Origin: an uncultured Coriobacteriaceae bacterium | GTDB taxonomy: Bacteria; Actinomycetota; Coriobacteriia; Coriobacteriales; Atopobiaceae | Assembly (NCBI GenBank): GCA_902790135.1 | Contig: CADAQM010000028.1 | Location: forward strand, 1-48,066 | Direction: 5' to 3' | Length of the DNA: 48,066 nt | Shown: positions 6,989 through 15,849 of the stretch, piece by piece | Layout of the letters: each line of letters opens with the position of its first letter | How positions within the stretch are numbered: the first letter of the stretch is position 1 | Program-made: the position numbers and the translations under genes | The notes under the pieces: model-generated | What the model saw: the letters and a program-made list of their open reading frames with translations, nothing else | Databases searched by the model: none | Told to the model about the DNA's origin: nothing

Positions 6989-8401
6989 TTAGTTCTCAGG
7001 CTTAGCGGGAGGCTCGCCTTCATCGCCACTAGGCCTTTCGGGCGGCTCACCCATCTCGCCTGGTGCTCCTCCCATACCGCCTCCAGAGCTAAGGGTGAAC
7101 TCGATGGCCTCACCCTCGGATGCGCTGCCCTCGCTATAGGCCTCCCCGTTCACGTAGAGTGTGTGGCCGTTGAGGTTGATGGCATTGGCGTCGCAGGTCA
7201 GCGCCGTGACATAGGAGTCGCCCGTCAGGGTCCACGTGGAGCCGGACTCGATCTCGACGTACACGGCGCCCGCGTTGTCGGCGTTGATGGCGCCCTCGTA
7301 GGAGGTGTTCTCGCTCAGGTAGAGGTTGAGCTCGGACACGTCGTCCACCACGATGTCGCCGTCAAGGGCCTCGTCGACCATGTTGAAGACCACGTGGCCG
7401 CCGTTGCTGCCCTCGGACCCCCAGCCCGCTGCGGCGGCGCGCAGCAGTACGCCCGTCTCGTCCTGGTTGGTGACCTCCGCGCCGTCGAGCGTGATGGTGC
7501 AGGCCGTGTTGTTGACAAAGAACACGTCGCCGTTCTTGTTGGTCAGGCTGCCACCGTCCATGGTGAAGGAGGCCTCGCCCTCGTCGGCATCGCCGGACAT
7601 GGACTGGTAGATCATCACAGCCTGATACCAGTCGCTCTTGTCGCTGTTCTTGGTGTTGTTGTCGGCAGTGAGCTCGCAGTCGTTGAGCGTGACGGAGTTC
7701 TGGCCCTCGACAACGACGCCCTGCGATGCGGTGGACTCGAGCGTGGCATCGCTTACCGTAACATCGGCGGTGGAGTAGATGACGGGCGAGCCCGTGCCGT
7801 CGGTGGTGTAGCTCCCTCCAGTGACGGTCTCGGTTCCGCCGCCGCGATCGGAGCGGATGGCAGCGGAGGAGTTGCCCGTGGTGTGGATGGTCAGATCGGT
7901 GGCGTTGAGCGTGCCACCTCCCGTGACCATGATGCCGCCGGAGCAGTTGCCCGAGGTGTTGATGGTCGAGTCGCTGACGTTGATGGTGGTGCCCTCGCCA
8001 TACGAGAAGACCGCGTTGGCGTGGGTACCGTCGGTGGTCACGGTGATGTCATCGAGGTCGAGCGTGGCACCCTCCTCGGCATAGACTGCGGCATTGGTGC
8101 CATAGAAGTCCGCCTCGTCACCATCGGCATCGCCGGTCTTGGCCACGTCGACCGCGGAGTACGAGGCCTCCTCGCCGCTGACGGCGATCGCGTGGCCATT
8201 GTCCGTGTCGTCGGAGATGGTCTCGCGCTCCTGCGCCTCCTCGGCTTCGTCGGCGGCAACCTCCTGGGCTGTCTCGCTCGCGGTTGCGGATGTGGTGTCG
8301 CTCGTGGCCGCAGAGCCGCAGCCGGTAATGGCGAGCGAAAGGGCAAGCGGCAGGGTCCAGAGGCCGTTGGCAAGGCGGGTCATGTTGTCCGTACGCTTCA
8401 T
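6989..8401 (-). CDS. Surface lipoprotein with beta-helix-like repeats and Pro/Glu-rich C-terminus
   Basis: Predicted 470-residue lipoprotein. A signal peptide ends at a lipobox, AITGC, with lipidated Cys28 (22 if the second Met is used). A Thr/Ser/Glu-rich linker (about 30-65) precedes a long run of short strands of the type xxTVSDxTLESTASxGV, rich in Gly, Thr, Asp and Asn, typical of a right-handed parallel beta-helix or a carbohydrate-binding autonomous domain. The last 30 residues are Gly-Met and Pro-Glu-rich. The start is supported by AAAGGAGCG upstream. Likely an adhesin or glycan-binding protein anchored in the membrane. Transcribed alone, with its own terminator. I do not recognise a catalytic motif. 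Confidence 0.8.
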   Translation of the reverse strand: MKRTDNMTRLANGLWTLPLALSLAITGCGSAATSDTTSATASETAQEVAADEAEEAQERETISDDTDNGHAIAVSGEEASYSAVDVAKTGDADGDEADFYGTNAAVYAEEGATLDLDDITVTTDGTHANAVFSYGEGTTINVSDSTINTSGNCSGGIMVTGGGTLNATDLTIHTTGNSSAAIRSDRGGGTETVTGGSYTTDGTGSPVIYSTADVTVSDATLESTASQGVVVEGQNSVTLNDCELTADNNTKNSDKSDWYQAVMIYQSMSGDADEGEASFTMDGGSLTNKNGDVFFVNNTACTITLDGAEVTNQDETGVLLRAAAAGWGSEGSNGGHVVFNMVDEALDGDIVVDDVSELNLYLSENTSYEGAINADNAGAVYVEIESGSTWTLTGDSYVTALTCDANAINLNGHTLYVNGEAYSEGSASEGEAIEFTLSSGGGMGGAPGEMGEPPERPSGDEGEPPAKPEN

Positions 8402-8525
8402 GGTGCGCTCCTTTCATTACGCTGCCGAGCATCATAGGATGCGTACCTTAAGGAACCTTGAAACCGCAGCCGTTCACAGGATGCGCTCCAAGCCAAAGCC
8501 CTTTCAGGTTTGCTCAGCGTAAAGA

Positions 8526-8561
8526 AATCGCCCCCTTGCCACGAACAGCAAGGGGGCGATT
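8526..8561 (-). terminator. Terminator of asnA
   Basis: Arms 8526-8538 and 8549-8561 form a perfect 13-bp GC-rich stem (AATCGCCCCCTTG) with a 10-base loop. On the minus strand it is followed by TCTTT. It lies 19 bases past the asnA stop. Confidence 0.85.
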
Positions 8562-8580
8562 GGGAATGTATGGGTTTGCG

Positions 8581-9582
8581 CTACAGCAGGTGCACGCCCG
8601 CAGCCTCGCAAGTTGCGATGGTCTCGGGGTCCCACACGCTCGCCTGGACCTCGCCCACATGGGCGCAGCCCAGAAGCAGCATGCACAGGCGACTCTGGCC
8701 GATGCCGCCGCCGATGGTCGCGGGCAGCTCGCCGGCAAGCAGCATCTTGTGGAAGGGCAGCTCGCGGCGGTCGTCGCAGCCGGCGATGGTCAGCTGGCGG
8801 TCGAGCGACTCGGGGCTCACGCGGATGCCCATGCTCGAGGCCTCAAGCGCGCAGCTCAGCGGTTCATGCCAGAAGAGCAGGTCGCCGTTGAGGCTCCAGT
8901 CGTCGTAGTCGGGGGAGCGGCCGTCGTGCGGCTTGCCCGACTTGAGCGCACCGCCGATGCCCTGGATGAAGGTCGTGCGATGCACGGAGACAAAGCGCTG
9001 CTCGCGCTCTTTGGGGTCGAGGGTGGGATAGAGGTCCTCCAGCTCCTGTGCCGTGACAAAGGTCACGTTGCGGTCGAGCTCGGTCCCCAGCTGCGGGTAG
9101 TACCACTTGAGCTCGTCGAGTGTGCCACAGATGGCGGTGACGATGCGGCGCACCACGTCGCGCAGGTACTCGGGGCAGCGCTCCTTGTCCTCGATGACCT
9201 TCTCCCAGTCCCACTGGTCCACGTAGATGGAATGCAGGTTGTCGAGCTCCTCGTCGCGGCGGATGGCGTTCATGTCGCAGACGATGCCCTTGCCCACGTG
9301 CAGGTCGTAGCGCTTGAGGGCGTAGCGCTTCCACTTGGCGAGCGACTGGACGACCTCGGCGTCAAAGCCGACGGCTGGCACGTCGAAGTCAACGGGGCGC
9401 TCGACGCCATTGAGGTTGTCGTTCATGCCTGTCGAGGGGTCCACCACCAGCGGTGCGGTCGCGCGCACCAGGTGCAGCGCCGCGCAGAGCTTGGCCTGGA
9501 AGACGAGCTTGATGCGCTCGATGGCGCGCTGGGTGTCATAGAGCGAGAGCTCTGGTACGTAGCCTTCGGGGATGGTGGTCAT
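8581..9582 (-). CDS. asnA: Aspartate--ammonia ligase (asparagine synthetase A)
   Basis: Predicted 333-residue enzyme, close to the usual length of AsnA (about 330). It makes asparagine from aspartate and ammonia using ATP. The sequence carries family-typical segments such as APLVVDPSTGMNDNLNG and VERPVDFDV near the N-terminus, DQWDWEKVI in the middle, and GGGIGQSRLCMLLL near the C-terminus, which resembles the class II aminoacyl-tRNA-synthetase-like motif 3. The start at 9582 is chosen because AAGGAG lies six bases before the ATG and the known N-terminus follows. It is a one-gene unit, divergent from the ROK kinase gene. Confidence 0.95.
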   Translation of the reverse strand: MTTIPEGYVPELSLYDTQRAIERIKLVFQAKLCAALHLVRATAPLVVDPSTGMNDNLNGVERPVDFDVPAVGFDAEVVQSLAKWKRYALKRYDLHVGKGIVCDMNAIRRDEELDNLHSIYVDQWDWEKVIEDKERCPEYLRDVVRRIVTAICGTLDELKWYYPQLGTELDRNVTFVTAQELEDLYPTLDPKEREQRFVSVHRTTFIQGIGGALKSGKPHDGRSPDYDDWSLNGDLLFWHEPLSCALEASSMGIRVSPESLDRQLTIAGCDDRRELPFHKMLLAGELPATIGGGIGQSRLCMLLLGCAHVGEVQASVWDPETIATCEAAGVHLL

Positions 9583-9695
9583 GATCGGCTCCTTACTCCT
9601 CGTGTTGCCTGAACACGATACGACCAAAAGGGCATTCGCGCGAAATTTGGAGACAAAAAGAAGCCTCCTTGCAACCAAACGGCAATGCCTCGGAT

Positions 9696-9734
9696 GGGAA
9701 CAGGCACGTCCGCTCGACAGCATGACGTGTTCCC
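9696..9734. repeat. Imperfect hairpin between asnA and the ROK kinase gene
   Basis: GGGAACA (9696-9702) plus CGTC (9707-9710) can pair with GACGTGTTCCC (9724-9734), leaving a 4-base bulge. Right after it lies the palindrome AGGCA-GA-TGCCT (9737-9748). The two genes diverge from here, so this could be an operator. It could also be a REP-like element related to the hairpin at 10752. The region also holds a possible -10, TATAAC, at 9774-9779 for the ROK gene. Confidence 0.4.
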
Positions 9735-9818
9735 GTAGGCAGATGCCTGTGCCAACGAGGCATGTTCCTGTCGTATAACTGAGGTGTCATTGCAGCAAGG
9801 GGGAATGGGGAGACACTC

Positions 9819-10736
9819 ATGGCACAGTATCTGGTTCTGGACATCGGCGGCACGTTTATCAAGTACGCGATCATGGACGACGAGGCGCAGTTCATCGAGC
9901 AGGGCAAGGTCCCGGCTGTGACGGGCAGCGAGGAGGGCACGCTGCAGGCGCTCGCCGACGTGCGCGATGCGGTGGCCGGTTACGACTACGAGGGCGTGGC
10001 CATCTCCATGCCGGGCCGCATCGACACGGACAAGGGCATCGCCCATACGGGTGGCGCCTTCCAATGGGTGCACGAGTACCCCGCAGCCGAGAAGTACGGT
10101 GCCGTGTTTGGCAAGCCCTGCACCATCGCAAACGACGGCAAATGCGCCGCGAGTGCCGAGAACTGGATCGGCGCCCTTGCTGATGTCAACTCCGGAGCGG
10201 TGCTGGTGCTGGGTACTGGCATCGGCGGCGGTATCGTGATCAACAACCAGGTGTGGATGGGTGCTACGGGTGGTGCCGGCGAGCTCTCCGCGTTCATCAC
10301 CGACCACGAGGGCGTCAAGAATGGCCTGGGCTGGGGCAACATCGGCATCATGTGGGCCGCGCACATCTCCGCTGGCTCCATCACGGGCAAGTACGGTGCC
10401 ATCAAGGGCATCGAGAAGGCTGATGGCATCATGCTCTTTGACGCCTACGAGGCGGGTGACCCGATTGCCAAGGACGTACTCAAGACCTTTGGCGAGGAGG
10501 CGGCCGCTGGCATCTGCTCGCTGCAGAGTGTGCTCGACCTCGAGCGCTACGCTATCGGCGGCGGCATCAGCGCCCGTCCCGAGACGACCCAGATCATCAA
10601 GGACGCCGTGGACGCGCTCTTCGATCCCTACATTGACTTCCTGCCCTACGGCAAGCCCGAGATTGTGACCTGCAAGTTTGGCAACGAGGCTAACCTCATC
10701 GGCGCGCTGGCCTTCCATCTGCGCCAGGACAAGTAG
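9819..10736 (+). CDS. ROK family sugar kinase (beta-glucoside kinase-like)
   Basis: Predicted 305-residue ROK kinase. The N-terminal phosphate loop is LDIGGTFIKYA; the sugar-binding stretch includes SMPGRID and IANDGKCAA, and VLGTGIGGGIV is the second nucleotide loop. The usual ROK zinc motif (CxCGxxGCxE) is absent and is replaced by a GATGGAGELSAF segment, as in the subgroup that includes BglK-type beta-glucoside kinases. It would phosphorylate a sugar or disaccharide in the cytoplasm. A single gene with GGGGGAATGGGGAG upstream, it faces the GH2 gene tail to tail, so the two may share a sugar route: cleavage by GH2, then phosphorylation. Specificity is not readable. Confidence 0.85.
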   Translation: MAQYLVLDIGGTFIKYAIMDDEAQFIEQGKVPAVTGSEEGTLQALADVRDAVAGYDYEGVAISMPGRIDTDKGIAHTGGAFQWVHEYPAAEKYGAVFGKPCTIANDGKCAASAENWIGALADVNSGAVLVLGTGIGGGIVINNQVWMGATGGAGELSAFITDHEGVKNGLGWGNIGIMWAAHISAGSITGKYGAIKGIEKADGIMLFDAYEAGDPIAKDVLKTFGEEAAAGICSLQSVLDLERYAIGGGISARPETTQIIKDAVDALFDPYIDFLPYGKPEIVTCKFGNEANLIGALAFHLRQDK

Positions 10737-10751
10737 CGTTGAGGCAAAGGG

Positions 10752-10782
10752 CGGGAAACAGGTACCTGTCCCCTGTTTCCCG
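10752..10782. repeat. GTACC-centred hairpin between convergent genes (REP-like or terminator)
   Basis: A perfect 11-bp stem, CGGGAAACAGG (10752-10762) with its complement (10772-10782). The loop itself contains GTACC. It lies between the convergent ROK and GH2 genes. There is no U-run on either strand, which makes a classical terminator doubtful. Its shape resembles short palindromic REP units. Confidence 0.5.
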
Positions 10783-10806
10783 TCCGCAAATCGTAAGGAG
10801 ACGCAG

Positions 10807-13149
10807 TTAGCCAATCGTGAGGCTCGTGAGCTCCTCGGTGTAGCGATCGCGCACCTTGAGCGTGGCGCTGCCGCTTGCACCAAGACGCACGACTGCCTGC
10901 GCATAGCCAAAGTAGGTGGTGTGGCTGCCCGCGTCAAAGCGCTCCTCCGTCCGCGGACGTGCGCTGCCAAACGCCAGCAGTTCGCCCTTCTCCACGTGCG
11001 CGTCGAGCAGGCGGTCGTCGAGCGACTCGACCGTGCCTACCTCGTCAGCCACCGTTACGTCGACAAAGACGATTGCATCCGGCACCGCCTCGTAGGGCTC
11101 TGCCTCGAGGTGTGCCTTTGCATCGCCCGCTGAGCGCAGGGTGGTGGACCCGAGCACCTCGCCGCGCGCGGTGAGCGCCGTGGCGGTCAGCTCGCCGGGC
11201 TCGTAGGGCACGCTCCAGCGGCAGATGCATCCGTGTGGGCGCTTGCGGCTGATGGAGCGCCCGTTGAGGCGCAGCTCCACGCCGGGCGCATCGCAATATA
11301 CCTCCACCGTGGCACGCTCACCTTTGCAGTCCTTCCAGCTCCAGCTGGGGATGGCGTTGGAGAAGCGCCAGATGGCACGCGACGGCTTGGCGCCCTGTCC
11401 GAGCGGCTGCACGGCGATGAGCGGTTTCTCGGTGGCACGCCCCCATGCGGCCTGCGCGAGGAAGAGCTCGGCGTTGGGCTGCCCGCAGATGTCGATGGCG
11501 CCCTGGTTGGCGAGGAGCCACGGGTAGGACTTCTGGAAGGCGGTGTCCTTGTCGCCGTAGCTCCAGGCACCGCAGCCTGCCTCGCCGAGATAGTCCCAGG
11601 CAGACCAGGTGAAGTCGCCGATGAGGTAGGGGTGGCGCTCCATGGCGCGAAGGTTGCGCACCACGTCGCCGTGGAAGGTCTCCGAGCCCACGATGACGCG
11701 ACCCGGATGCGCCTTGCCCTCAAGCGGGTAGCGACCGCGGGCGTAGTTGTAGCCGGCGATGTCCAGCCTGTCCAGCGCCGGCGAGCAGACCTGGTCGTAG
11801 GAGGGCAGGTTGGCGAGGTAGTTCATGCCGGTGCCAATCACCTGGGTCAGTGCGTTGAACGTGCTGCTGTTGAGTCCGGCCCCAGCGTTGTCGTCCTTCT
11901 CCTCGTTGCCCTCGGCGTCGTACACGGAGTGTCCCTTTGCCGAGCTGCCGAGGATGGCGAGGTTGATGCCGCAGGTCACAGGCCTGGTGGGGTCAGCCTC
12001 GTGCAGGTGGGCGACCATCTCATCGATGGCGGCGAGGCCCTCGTCACAGCTGGGTTCGCTCACCTCGTTGCCGATGGACCACATGACCACCGACGGATGG
12101 TTGTAGTCGCGCGCCACGAGCGCATCGAGGTCGGCGAGGTAGTTCTCGCGCCACTCGGAGGCGTAGTCGTGGGGGTTCTTGTGCCAGAACCACTGGTCCC
12201 AGGCCTCGTCCATGAGGTAGACGCCAAACTCGTCGCAGGCCTCGACCGTCGCGTCGGAGGCCGGGTTGTGCGCCGAGCGCAGTGCGTTGTAACCGGCCTC
12301 CTTGAGCATGCGCACGCGCCTGCGGTCGGCCGCGGGCTCCGCCGCCGCACCGAGAATGCCGCAGTCCGCATGGATGCAGCCGCCGCGCAGCAAGGTCCGC
12401 TCGCCGTTGACGAAGAAGCCCTCGGTGCCCCATGCGAGCGTGTGGATGCCAAAGCTGCCCTGCGCCTGGTCGAGCGTCTCGCCCGCGCGCGAGAGCGTGG
12501 CGCGCCAGGTGTAGAGGTGCGGATCATCGGCGCTCCATGGGTGGGCGTCGGGTACCGTGAGCGTGAGCTTGGTGCCCCATCCCGAGGCCACAACCTGGTC
12601 TTGGTCGATGAGCTCGACCAGCACGTCGCCCTCGTCTGCGGCGACCTCGACCTCCACCATGGCCGGGTCGAGCGAGACGGTGCTCAGACGAACACCTTCG
12701 GGCTCTATGCAGGCGTCGGGACCCTCCCACAGCCACACGGGACGGAAGATGCCAGCGCCCGTGTACCAGCGGGAATCGGGCTGCGCGGCGTTGTCGCAGG
12801 TCACCACGAGCAGGTTCTCACCGCCAGCAATCAGCGCGTCGGTAAGGTCGATGAAGAAGGGACTCCAGCCATAGGCGCAGCTACCGATCTCACGCCCGTT
12901 GAGCGTCACCTTGGCATGGCGATACACGCCGCCAAACTGCAGCATGGCGCGGCCGGGGACGTCAGGCGCGACAAAGCGCTTCTCGTAGCGGTAGGTGCCA
13001 CCTTCGAAGTTGCCTTGCTCGCCCGTGGACGGTGCCTCGGCCGAGCGCGGGGCGTGGATCATGGCGTCGTGGGGGAGGGTGACGCGCTCGCCATGAGAGG
13101 AGCCGTCACGATAAAAGGTCCAACTATCGTTGAATGCGGTGCGTTTCAT
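10807..13149 (-). CDS. Glycoside hydrolase family 2 beta-galactosidase-like enzyme
   Basis: Predicted 780-residue intracellular enzyme (no signal peptide). It has the GH2 order: N-terminal sugar-binding domain (about 1-170), immunoglobulin-like middle domain, TIM barrel (about 260-550) and two C-terminal beta domains of the DUF4982 type. The acid/base is Glu362 in WSIGNEVSEP and the nucleophile is Glu490 in VGSETFHGD. These fit retaining beta-galactosidases and beta-glucuronidases; beta-galactosidase is the closest guess because DUF4982 domains are common there. It is divergent from the Bgl-type PTS gene and convergent with the ROK kinase, so it acts on an imported or unphosphorylated oligosaccharide. 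Confidence 0.85.
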   Translation of the reverse strand: MKRTAFNDSWTFYRDGSSHGERVTLPHDAMIHAPRSAEAPSTGEQGNFEGGTYRYEKRFVAPDVPGRAMLQFGGVYRHAKVTLNGREIGSCAYGWSPFFIDLTDALIAGGENLLVVTCDNAAQPDSRWYTGAGIFRPVWLWEGPDACIEPEGVRLSTVSLDPAMVEVEVAADEGDVLVELIDQDQVVASGWGTKLTLTVPDAHPWSADDPHLYTWRATLSRAGETLDQAQGSFGIHTLAWGTEGFFVNGERTLLRGGCIHADCGILGAAAEPAADRRRVRMLKEAGYNALRSAHNPASDATVEACDEFGVYLMDEAWDQWFWHKNPHDYASEWRENYLADLDALVARDYNHPSVVMWSIGNEVSEPSCDEGLAAIDEMVAHLHEADPTRPVTCGINLAILGSSAKGHSVYDAEGNEEKDDNAGAGLNSSTFNALTQVIGTGMNYLANLPSYDQVCSPALDRLDIAGYNYARGRYPLEGKAHPGRVIVGSETFHGDVVRNLRAMERHPYLIGDFTWSAWDYLGEAGCGAWSYGDKDTAFQKSYPWLLANQGAIDICGQPNAELFLAQAAWGRATEKPLIAVQPLGQGAKPSRAIWRFSNAIPSWSWKDCKGERATVEVYCDAPGVELRLNGRSISRKRPHGCICRWSVPYEPGELTATALTARGEVLGSTTLRSAGDAKAHLEAEPYEAVPDAIVFVDVTVADEVGTVESLDDRLLDAHVEKGELLAFGSARPRTEERFDAGSHTTYFGYAQAVVRLGASGSATLKVRDRYTEELTSLTIG

Positions 13150-13281
13150 GGGGTGCTCCTATCCTCGTATTCAACCAGCGTATCTGACGTGCGTGCGCTC
13201 TGGTGAGACCCGATTGCCAGGCGAGATATGCCTGTCGGTAACGGACTGCGAGTGCCTGACCCCATGTCTTTCAAAAAGTTG

Positions 13282-13311
13282 TTGACAAGGCGAGACCGCC
13301 GTCGGTATAGT
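13282..13311 (+). promoter_or_regulatory. Promoter of the PTS EIIBC gene
   Basis: TTGACA (13282-13287) and TATAGT (13306-13311) are spaced by 18 bases, close to the sigma-70-type consensus. It sits 14 bases before the antiterminator element, so transcription starts just upstream of the leader hairpins. Confidence 0.8.
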
Positions 13312-13324
13312 CAACAATCGAATT

Positions 13325-13360
13325 GGGTGTTACTCAGCGGGTGCTCCGCGAGGCATTACC
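13325..13360 (+). promoter_or_regulatory. Ribonucleic antiterminator (RAT) site for a LicT/BglG-type protein
   Basis: The stretch begins GGGTGTTACT and ends GAGGCATTACC, with a pairing core CAGCGG...CCGCGAGG, close to the known RAT layout (GGATTGTTACT...GGCAAAACC). Its 3' half overlaps the 5' half of the terminator that follows, so binding of the antiterminator would prevent the terminator from folding. The protein is probably the LicT encoded at 15930. The loop is longer than usual, so it is a variant RAT. Confidence 0.75.
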
Positions 13361-13413
13361 AAGATGACGACGTCGCAAGACGTTGTCATGCGTAATGTTT
13401 CGGGAGCTTTTTT
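13343..13413 (+). terminator. Leader terminator controlled by the RAT site
   Basis: The base stem is GCTCC (13343-13347) with GGAGC (13403-13407), directly followed by six T (13408-13413). Inside, GCATTAC pairs with GTAATG and GATGACGACGTC pairs with GACGTTGTCATG around a GCAA loop. The GCTCC arm and the GCATTAC arm are shared with the RAT. The structures are therefore mutually exclusive. Confidence 0.8.
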
Positions 13414-13496
13414 CATGCCGAGAAGCACCGCGGGCCGATCGCCACGACAACCCTCCCGAAGACACCGACAGCAACGACAGGGAAGAAGGGTCAGAC

Positions 13497-14939
13497 ATGG
13501 CAGACAACGCTCAGACCGCCAAAGACGTACTCGCCGCAGTGGGTGGCGCCGAAAACGTCACCAATCTCATTCACTGCATCACGCGTCTCCGCTTCAGCCT
13601 CAAGGACGAGTCCATCCCCGCGATCGACGAGATCAAGAAGATCCCCGGCGTCATCGGCGCCCAGTGGAGCGGTGGCCAGTTCCAGGTCATCATCGGCCAG
13701 AACGTGACCAAGGTCTACGACGAGGTCATGAAGCTCGGCATCACCGGTGGCGGCTCCATTGACATCGACGAGGGCGATGCGGCCAAGTTCGAGTGGACGC
13801 CCGCTAACGTGGGCGGCGTCATCCTCAACTACCTCTCCAAGACCATGGTTGCCATGATTCCCATCATGATGGGCGGCGCGTTCTTCCGTACGGTCGCAAC
13901 GCTCCTTGGCCCGTCGCTTCTGGGTCTTTGGACCGAGGACATGCAGGTCTACCAGCTCTTCAATACCTGGATGTACAATGCCGCGTTCTACTTCATCCCC
14001 ATCTACCTGGGCTACTCCGCGGCAAAGCAGTTGGGATGCAGCGAGATGCTCGGCATGTTCATGGGCGGCATCCTCATCTGCCCCGACCTCGTGGCGCTTG
14101 CACAGGCTGGTGAGGTTGCAAGCGTGAGCGTCATGGGCATTCCGGCTCCCGTGGCCAACTATGGTCAGACGGTGCTTCCCATCGTCTTATGCATGCCCGT
14201 GCTTGCGCAGGTCGAGAAGCTCATGAAGAAGATCGTCCCCGATATGCTCTCCACCGTCTTTGTGCCCTTCCTCACCATGCTCGTGATGGTTCCCGTGGCC
14301 TACTGCGCGCTTGCACCGCTCGGTGGCTGGCTGGGCCAGGGCGTGGGCACCGCACTCTTTGCCTTCGGTGAGTTTGGTGGCTTCATTGCCGTTGCCGTCA
14401 TCGGCGCCCTTTGGAGCTTTCTGGTCATGACCGGTATGCATCAGGTGCTCATCGTGCTTGCCATCACGCAGCTGCTCTCCAGTCCGGCTGGCGACCCCTG
14501 CGTCACCGTCGGCGGCATGATTGCCCAGTGGGCTACGTGGGGCATCGCGTTTGGAGCCTTCCTGCGTCTCAAGAACAAGGAAGAGAAGATGGCCCAGCTT
14601 GGTTATGCACTCTCCGGCATCATCGGCGGTGTGACCGAGCCCGAGATCTACGGTACCGGCTTCAAGTACACGCGCACCCTCGCTGGCATGGTGGGCGGCG
14701 GCTTCATCGGCGGCGCGCTTGCCGGCATCTTTGGCGTGCACAACTACATGCTTGCCGCGACCAACGTGCTCTGCGTGATGGGCTTTGCCAGCCCCAATAA
14801 CCCCAACAGCCTGCTGCTGGGCACGCTCTCGGCCGTCGTCGCCTTCGTGGCATCCGCTGCCATCGTGTTCTTCTTCGGCTTCAGCAAGGAGCAGCTCGAG
14901 GAGGACCGCGCTGCCGCTGAGGCAGCCAAGGCAGCATAG
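13497..14939 (+). CDS. PTS EIIBC, beta-glucoside (Bgl) type
   Basis: Predicted 480-residue protein with an EIIB domain at the N-terminus (phosphorylated Cys27 in LIHCITRLRF), a Gly-rich linker near residue 85 and an EIIC domain of about ten membrane segments (about 100-470). It lacks the C-terminal EIIA that many Bgl permeases carry; the C-terminus ends in an acidic, Ala-rich tail. EIIA must come from elsewhere. It imports and phosphorylates a beta-glucoside or similar disaccharide. The start at 13497 is chosen because GAAGAAGGG lies upstream. It is controlled by a RAT/terminator leader, so expression needs a LicT-type protein. Confidence 0.9.
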   Translation: MADNAQTAKDVLAAVGGAENVTNLIHCITRLRFSLKDESIPAIDEIKKIPGVIGAQWSGGQFQVIIGQNVTKVYDEVMKLGITGGGSIDIDEGDAAKFEWTPANVGGVILNYLSKTMVAMIPIMMGGAFFRTVATLLGPSLLGLWTEDMQVYQLFNTWMYNAAFYFIPIYLGYSAAKQLGCSEMLGMFMGGILICPDLVALAQAGEVASVSVMGIPAPVANYGQTVLPIVLCMPVLAQVEKLMKKIVPDMLSTVFVPFLTMLVMVPVAYCALAPLGGWLGQGVGTALFAFGEFGGFIAVAVIGALWSFLVMTGMHQVLIVLAITQLLSSPAGDPCVTVGGMIAQWATWGIAFGAFLRLKNKEEKMAQLGYALSGIIGGVTEPEIYGTGFKYTRTLAGMVGGGFIGGALAGIFGVHNYMLAATNVLCVMGFASPNNPNSLLLGTLSAVVAFVASAAIVFFFGFSKEQLEEDRAAAEAAKAA

Positions 14940-14953
14940 ACTCGCCTTCCTTC

Positions 14954-14989
14954 CCGCCGCCTCCCAGCGCAGATGCAGGGAGGCGGCGG
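14954..14989 (+). terminator. Terminator after the PTS EIIBC gene
   Basis: A perfect 12-bp GC stem, CCGCCGCCTCCC (14954-14965) with its complement (14978-14989), loop 12 bases, followed by CTTCATCT. The U-run is weak, so part of the transcription may read through into the deacetylase gene 70 bases on. Confidence 0.65.
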
Positions 14990-15058
14990 CTTCATCTGGG
15001 GCCGGCATTTGCCGGCGTTACAATTGACGAGAAGACCGGTTCGAGAGGGGACCACACC

Positions 15059-15829
15059 ATGAAGCAGCTACTCATCCGCGCCGACGACATCGGCTACAGC
15101 TACGCCGTCAACCTCGGCATCGCTCGCGCCGTCAACGAGGGGCTCGTGCGCTCGACCGGTCTCATGCCCAACATGCCCGAGGCCGCCCGCGGCTGGGATT
15201 GGGTCAAGGATGCCGACATCGCCATCGGCCAGCACACCAACCTGTGCCTGGGGACGCCCTGCGCCGACCCAGCGCTCATCCCGAGCCTGCTCGACGGGGA
15301 CGGACAGCTCAAGAGCTCGCACGCCTACCGCGCGGCCTTCCAGGAGGGCCGCGAGATCGCGGAGTACGACGAGCTGGTCATTGAGGTCGAGGCGCAGCTC
15401 GCGCGCTTCCGCGAGATCGTGGGCAAGGAGCCCGACTACTTCGAGGCGCACGCCGTCATGAGCCGCAACCTCAATCAGGCCATCCACGACGTGGCCGAGA
15501 GGCACGGCCTCAAGGAGCAGGTCGCGAGCTTCGACCCCACCAAGATCGTGCGCTGCGGAGAGACCGACGTGCACATGGCGCTCGAGGACATGCTCCCGCC
15601 CGAGCAGTACGACCCCGAGGCCTTCATCAGGCGAACGGTGGAGAACATGGCCGACGGCGAGACCTACGTGCTCGTCTTCCACCCTGGCTATCTCGACGCC
15701 TTCATCCTGGGCAACTCCAGCCTGACCGTGAACCGCACAAAGGAGGTTGACGCGCTCATCGATCCCGAGCTTCGCGCTTGGCTCGAGGCACAGCCCGACC
15801 TGCGTCTTGTCGACTATCGTGACATCTAG
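15059..15829 (+). CDS. chbG: ChbG/HpnK-family carbohydrate deacetylase
   Basis: Predicted 256-residue enzyme of the YdjC/ChbG family. The metal site is visible as RADDIGYS near the N-terminus (Asp-Asp), then QHTNLCLG with the conserved His, and the catalytic segment EAHAVMSRN. These proteins remove one N-acetyl group from chitobiose-type or other amino-sugar oligosaccharides so that a phospho-beta-glycosidase can act; in E. coli ChbG is needed for chitobiose use. Here it follows a Bgl-type PTS and precedes licT. The substrate could be chitobiose-6-phosphate or another N-acetylated disaccharide. The RBS is GAGAGGGG. Confidence 0.85.
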   Translation: MKQLLIRADDIGYSYAVNLGIARAVNEGLVRSTGLMPNMPEAARGWDWVKDADIAIGQHTNLCLGTPCADPALIPSLLDGDGQLKSSHAYRAAFQEGREIAEYDELVIEVEAQLARFREIVGKEPDYFEAHAVMSRNLNQAIHDVAERHGLKEQVASFDPTKIVRCGETDVHMALEDMLPPEQYDPEAFIRRTVENMADGETYVLVFHPGYLDAFILGNSSLTVNRTKEVDALIDPELRAWLEAQPDLRLVDYRDI

Positions 15830-15849
15830 GCCTTACCAGTTGCGGATTT

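Noticed and set aside
11233..13206. A 657-codon open frame opposite the GH2 gene
   Set aside because: Antisense to a GH2 gene with both catalytic glutamates; low-complexity Val/Gly/Arg-rich translation typical of shadow frames.
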